Source of the DNA: Nitrospirae bacterium JdFR-81 | GTDB lineage: Bacteria > Nitrospirota > Thermodesulfovibrionia > UBA6902 | Direction of reading: 5' to 3' | Assembly (NCBI GenBank): GCA_002011735.1 | Contig: MTOQ01000016.1 | Span: 1 to 37,309, forward strand | Length of the DNA: 37,309 nucleotides | In this document: positions 33,371 through 37,309 of the stretch, in pieces | Numbering within the stretch: the stretch's first letter is position 1 | Layout: every line of letters starts with the position of its first letter | Translations under genes and position numbers: made by a program | The notes under the pieces: model-generated | Databases searched by the model: none | What the model saw: only the letters and a program-made list of their open reading frames with translations | What the model was told of the DNA's origin: nothing

Positions 33371-34060
33371 ATGGGTTACAGGAGCATAAAACAATGGCCA
33401 GAGGATGAGAGGCCAAGGGAGAGGCTGCTGAGGTTTGGTGCCCACACCCTGAGCACGGCAGAACTCCTTGCCATAATCCTCAGGACAGGCAATCGTGAGA
33501 AGAGCGCTATTGAGCTTGCAAGGGAGATAACGATGCGGTTCAAGGGGCTCAAGGATATAGAGGATGCCACACCTGCTGAATTCCTTGAGATCAAGGGGAT
33601 GGGCAGGGCGAAGGTTGCACAGGTCAAGGCAGCGTTTGAACTTGGCAGAAGACTCCTACGGTCTGACCAGGATATGTCATCCAGATGTATATTCAGAAAC
33701 AGCTCTGATGTGTTCGAGTATTATAGACCGAGACTCTTTGGTCTTAAGAAGGAGCGGTTTATATGTGCCATGCTTGACAGCAAGAACAGACTGTTCAAGG
33801 ATATGCAGGTCTCTGATGGCACATTGACGTCATCACCTGTTCATCCAAGGGAGGTCTTCAGATACGCAATAAAGGAGGCCGCTGCATCTGTCCTGTTCGT
33901 CCATAACCATCCAAGTGGCGATCCCTCACCAAGCAGGGACGACCTTGCCATAACAGAGCGTCTCGTCGAGGCAGGCAGGATCGTGGGCATAAATGTCCTT
34001 GACCATGTGATAATATCAGATAACACATATATAAGCCTTAAGGAGAAAGGCTATTTATGA
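33371..34060 (+). CDS. radC: RadC-family protein (JAB/MPN domain)
   Basis: A 229-residue RadC. The N-terminal UPF0758 part (IKQWPEDERPRERLL, LSTAELLAIILRTG) contains a helix-hairpin-helix around IKGMGRAKVAQVKAA. The C-terminal JAB domain has the zinc motif in VHPREVF, VHNHPSGDPSPSRDD. The protein was named for DNA repair, but that role is doubtful and the true function is unknown. The ATG has no strong Shine-Dalgarno sequence. It follows rph by 43 bases. Confidence 0.95.
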   Translation: MGYRSIKQWPEDERPRERLLRFGAHTLSTAELLAIILRTGNREKSAIELAREITMRFKGLKDIEDATPAEFLEIKGMGRAKVAQVKAAFELGRRLLRSDQDMSSRCIFRNSSDVFEYYRPRLFGLKKERFICAMLDSKNRLFKDMQVSDGTLTSSPVHPREVFRYAIKEAAASVLFVHNHPSGDPSPSRDDLAITERLVEAGRIVGINVLDHVIISDNTYISLKEKGYL

Positions 34061-34124
34061 CCGTGGATTGCAGATGGAATTTCACCTAATGACCAATGAC
34101 AATTTTTAATAAAAAGGAGGCAGG

Positions 34125-35675
34125 ATGGCAAGGATTCAGAGGGCGTTAATAAGCGTTTCAGACAAGGAGGGCATAGTCGATTTTGCCCAGGGGCTGAGGT
34201 CACTCGGTATCGAAATCATCTCAACAGGAGGTACCGCAAAGAGGCTAAAGGAGGCCGGCATAGAGGTGAGGGATGTATCAGACTACACGGGCTTCCCTGA
34301 GCTCCTTGGCGGTAGGCTCAAGACGCTACATCCAAAGATACACGGTGGCCTCCTGTGGAGGAGGGACAGCGAGCAGGACAGGAAGGAGATAGAGGCCAAC
34401 AATATAGAGTCAATAGATATGGTTGTGGTAAATCTCTATCCCTTTGAGCAGACCGTCTCAAGGCCTGATGTCAGTTTTGACGAGGCCATAGAGAATATAG
34501 ACATCGGAGGCCCAACGATGCTCAGGTCTGCTGCAAAGAACTTCAGGGATGTGGCGGTTATCGTTGATCCGTCTGATTATCCCATGATATTAAACGAGCT
34601 GAAGACAAACAACGGTGAGCTATCAATAGATACAAAATTCAATCTCGCAAGAAAGGTGTTCTCCCATACAGCAAGATACGATACGCTCATATCAGAATAC
34701 CTCAATAGACAGGCAAAACAGCAGGAGACATTCCCTGTTACACTCAATCTCACCCTGTCCAAGGTCAATGAGCTCCGTTACGGGGAGAACCCTCACCAGA
34801 AGGCGGCTATCTACAGGGATTCTCTCTACACGGGCCTCAGCCTTGTTGATGCAAAGATCCTGCAGGGCAAGGAGATGTCATACAATAATTACCTTGATTC
34901 CTCTGCTGCGATCGACCTTGTAAGGGAGTTTGATGAACCTGCAGCGGTCATCGTCAAGCACAACAACCCCTGTGGTGTTGCAATAGGGGATACGATCAGG
35001 TCTGCCTACATAAAGGCGCTGGAGACAGATCCTGTCTCGGCCTTTGGTGGTGTTATAGCCCTGAACAGGCCGCTCGATCCCCCCACGGCGGAGGAGATAA
35101 TAAAGCTGTTCGTAGAGATAATCATCGCACCATCCTTTGATGCAGAGGCACTGAAGATACTCAGCAAGAAGCCCAATATCAGGCTCCTTGAGCTGGATGT
35201 CACGATATCCCCATCAGGCCTTGAGATGAGAAAGGTTCAGGGTGGTGTGCTTGTGCAGGAGAAGGATATGGGTATGATAGAGGATTTTGAATCCCTCAGG
35301 GTGGTAACAAAGAGGAGGCCCACTGATGATGAACTTGCCGCCCTCAAGTTTGCGTGGAAGGTATGCAAACATGTAAAATCAAACGCCATTGTCTATACAT
35401 CAAAGGATCAGGCCCTTGGCATAGGTGTTGGCCAGACCAGCAGGGTGGATGCTGCAAAATTAGGTGCAATGAAGGCTCTCAAGAGCCTTGAAGGCTCGGT
35501 TGTTGCATCTGATGCCTTCTTCCCTGCAAGGGACGGAATCGATGTCATTGCAAAGGCAGGGGTTACGGCCGTCATCCAGCCAGGTGGCTCTATAAAGGAT
35601 GAGGAGGTCATCAAGGCCGCAGATGAGTATAATATGGCCATGGTCTTTACAGGGATGAGACACTTCAGACATTAA
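34125..35675 (+). CDS. purH: bifunctional AICAR formyltransferase/IMP cyclohydrolase
   Basis: Last two steps of IMP synthesis. The N-terminal MGS-like cyclohydrolase (about 1-195) contains [25 protein letters not shown] and [14 protein letters not shown]. The C-terminal formyltransferase (about 200-516) contains [11 protein letters not shown], the catalytic Lys-His in [19 protein letters not shown], and [11 protein letters not shown] near the end. Length 516 is typical. AAAAAGGAGG precedes the ATG. First of three purine genes in a row. Confidence 0.97.
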   Translation: MARIQRALISVSDKEGIVDFAQGLRSLGIEIISTGGTAKRLKEAGIEVRDVSDYTGFPELLGGRLKTLHPKIHGGLLWRRDSEQDRKEIEANNIESIDMVVVNLYPFEQTVSRPDVSFDEAIENIDIGGPTMLRSAAKNFRDVAVIVDPSDYPMILNELKTNNGELSIDTKFNLARKVFSHTARYDTLISEYLNRQAKQQETFPVTLNLTLSKVNELRYGENPHQKAAIYRDSLYTGLSLVDAKILQGKEMSYNNYLDSSAAIDLVREFDEPAAVIVKHNNPCGVAIGDTIRSAYIKALETDPVSAFGGVIALNRPLDPPTAEEIIKLFVEIIIAPSFDAEALKILSKKPNIRLLELDVTISPSGLEMRKVQGGVLVQEKDMGMIEDFESLRVVTKRRPTDDELAALKFAWKVCKHVKSNAIVYTSKDQALGIGVGQTSRVDAAKLGAMKALKSLEGSVVASDAFFPARDGIDVIAKAGVTAVIQPGGSIKDEEVIKAADEYNMAMVFTGMRHFRH

Positions 35676-35693
35676 CATCAAGCTGGAGGACAA

Positions 35694-36971
35694 ATGAAGG
35701 TTCTTGTAGTCGGCAGTGGAGGAAGGGAACACGCCCTTGTGTGGAAACTGAGCCAGAGCTCAAGGGTCGACAAGATATTCTGCGCCCCTGGGAATGCTGG
35801 CATAGCAGAGACAGCGGAGTGCGTGGAGATAAATGCAGAGGATATAGAAGGCCTGCTTAATTTTGCCAAATACGAGGGCATAGACCTGACAGTGGTTGGG
35901 CCAGAGGCACCCCTCACAAAGGGCATTGTCGATGCCTTTGTTAAAGAGGGGAGGAGGATATTCGGGCCTGACTCATCGGCCGCAAGGCTTGAAGGGAGTA
36001 AGGTCTTTGCAAAGGACTTCATGCTCAAGTATGGCATACCAACCGCTGAATACAAGACCTTTACCTCCTACCTCCATGCAGAAGAATACATAAGGCTGAA
36101 GGGGGCACCGATCGTCATAAAGGCAGATGGCCTCGCTGCAGGCAAAGGAGTGGTGGTTGCAGAGAACATGGATGACGCCATCAAGGCGTTGAGGATGATA
36201 ATGAAGGACAGGGTATTCGGTGATGCAGGTGAAAGGGTCGTTGTAGAGCAATGCCTGAAGGGTGAAGAGGCCTCATTCATGGTCCTCATTGATGGCAAGA
36301 CCGTCCTGCCCCTCGCATCCTCACAGGATCATAAGAGGGTCTTTGATAATGACCAGGGCCCGAACACAGGCGGTATGGGTGCATACAGCCCTGCACCTGT
36401 CATCTCAAGAAGGGTGAAGACGAGGATAATGGACTCCATAATAAACCCTTTAATGAAGGGTCTCAAAAGGGAGAGGATAAACTACAGGGGGGTGCTCTAT
36501 CTCGGTCTCATGATATGTGATGGCAGACCCTATGTCCTTGAGTTCAATTGCAGGTTTGGTGACCCCGAGGCACAGCCTGTGCTTATGAGGCTCAACACAG
36601 ACCTCTTCGATGCCCTCAAGGCAACCGCCGAAGGGAGGCTCAGGGAGATAAAGCTCAGATGGAGACGGGATGCCTCTGTATGTGTGGTGCTCGCATCCAG
36701 TGGCTATCCAGGGAAGTATGAAAAGGGCAAGCTCATCAAGGGTCTCGAAGCCCTTAAGGACAGGGACGACATAGTGGTCTTTCATGCAGGAACAGATATC
36801 GATAATGATGGCAACTTCATAACATCAGGTGGCAGGGTGCTTGGTGTTACCGCCCTTGGCAGGGACATAAAAGCCGCAAAGGAGAATGCCTATAAGGCAA
36901 TAAAGAAGATACGCTTTGAAGGGATGCATTACAGAAAGGATATAGCTGATAAGGCAATTAAGAGAGGGTAG
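35694..36971 (+). CDS. purD: phosphoribosylamine-glycine ligase (GARS)
   Basis: ATP-grasp enzyme joining glycine to phosphoribosylamine. Motifs are VLVVGSGGREHALVWKL (1-18), APGNAGIAETAECV, VVGPEAPLTKGIVDAF, IVIKADGLAAGKGV, GEEASFMVLIDGKTVLPLASSQDHKR, GPNTGGMGAYSPAP and LEFNCRFGDPEAQPVL (metal and ATP site). Length 425 is typical. It lies 18 bases after purH. Confidence 0.97.
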   Translation: MKVLVVGSGGREHALVWKLSQSSRVDKIFCAPGNAGIAETAECVEINAEDIEGLLNFAKYEGIDLTVVGPEAPLTKGIVDAFVKEGRRIFGPDSSAARLEGSKVFAKDFMLKYGIPTAEYKTFTSYLHAEEYIRLKGAPIVIKADGLAAGKGVVVAENMDDAIKALRMIMKDRVFGDAGERVVVEQCLKGEEASFMVLIDGKTVLPLASSQDHKRVFDNDQGPNTGGMGAYSPAPVISRRVKTRIMDSIINPLMKGLKRERINYRGVLYLGLMICDGRPYVLEFNCRFGDPEAQPVLMRLNTDLFDALKATAEGRLREIKLRWRRDASVCVVLASSGYPGKYEKGKLIKGLEALKDRDDIVVFHAGTDIDNDGNFITSGGRVLGVTALGRDIKAAKENAYKAIKKIRFEGMHYRKDIADKAIKRG

Positions 36972-36989
36972 TTAAAGGAGAATAAGATC

Positions 36990-37309
36990 ATGAAACCAAA
37001 GGTATTAATAATCATGGGGAGCGACTCTGATATACCGGTGATGCAGGAGTCTGCAAACCTCCTTAAGGAATTTGGCATACCTTATGAGATCACCATCTCC
37101 TCTGCCCATAGAAGCCCTGAGAGGACCATGAGACTTGCAAAAGGGGCTGAAGACAGGGGCATCGAGGTCATCATTGCAGGAGCAGGCAGTGCCGCCCATC
37201 TGGCAGGTGTTATAGCATCTCATACCACATTACCTGTGATAGGGGTCCCGATCGACTCCTCTCCTCTGAAAGGTGTTGATGCCCTTTATTCAACAGTCCA
37301 GATGCCTCC
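36990..37309 (+). CDS. purE: N5-carboxyaminoimidazole ribonucleotide mutase, cut by the window edge
   Basis: The first 106 codons are present and the gene runs off the right edge. The opening [14 protein letters not shown] is the PurE CAIR-binding loop. [10 protein letters not shown] holds the catalytic His, and [25 protein letters not shown] and [17 protein letters not shown] are family hallmarks. The latter is typical of class I PurE, which needs PurK to make N5-CAIR. AAAGGAG lies upstream of the ATG, 18 bases after purD. Confidence 0.96.
   Translation, partial: MKPKVLIIMGSDSDIPVMQESANLLKEFGIPYEITISSAHRSPERTMRLAKGAEDRGIEVIIAGAGSAAHLAGVIASHTTLPVIGVPIDSSPLKGVDALYSTVQMP

Noticed and set aside
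36990-37309. Truncated purE as a broken gene
   Set aside because: It is cut only by the end of the window; all motifs up to that point are intact.

Overview
The window comes from a diderm (LPS-bearing) bacterium of medium GC content. It carries a near-complete lipid A and outer-membrane block (bamA, ompH, lpxD, fabZ, lpxA, lpxI, lpxB, msbA, waaA, lpxK), uses LpxI, and has a GatA/GatB pair and an NtrC-type sigma-54 activator. Arginine is written mostly as AGG, and GTG and TTG starts are common. My impression is of a Nitrospirota-like, possibly thermophilic lineage. That is an inference: no rRNA or other phylogenetic marker is present. I see no tRNA, rRNA, CRISPR array, phage or intact insertion sequence. 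No gap between genes exceeds 300 bases.

Left part (1-7608). A UbiA-family prenyltransferase converges on ndk. On the minus strand a Phd-type antitoxin and PIN toxin sit directly upstream of mdh and an extended ndk. Divergent from them is a plus-strand group: a cupin protein, a DUF763 protein with a helix-hairpin-helix motif, and an RNase Z-like metallo-hydrolase. Next come a cysteine-rich redox protein behind an FNR-like palindrome, a strong terminator, and a fused AdoMet decarboxylase/aminopropyltransferase whose second half resembles animal spermine synthase.

Middle part (7611-21133, minus strand). One long, tightly packed operon reads bamA, ompH, lpxD, fabZ, lpxA, lpxI, gnnA, gnnB, lpxB, msbA, waaA, lpxK, yjbQ. 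It covers outer-membrane protein assembly and lipid A synthesis, Kdo addition and export. The gnnA/gnnB pair between lpxI and lpxB predicts a lipid A built on 2,3-diamino-2,3-dideoxyglucose with amide-linked acyl chains.

Right part (21250-37309, plus strand). Two paralogous type IV pilin-like genes, each with an EF-hand/dockerin-like calcium loop, are interleaved with a three-helix membrane protein, gatA and gatB. They are followed by an NtrC-type response regulator, a DMT transporter, hisC, hisB, an N-acetylmuramoyl-L-alanine amidase, a GerMN protein, murI, rph, radC and the purine genes purH, purD and purE. purE is cut by the window edge.

Several genes (ubiA, the cupin gene, the amidase, hisC, the second pilin) lack a Shine-Dalgarno sequence and have a -10-like box 5-13 bases before the start codon. 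This suggests that leaderless mRNAs are common in this organism.
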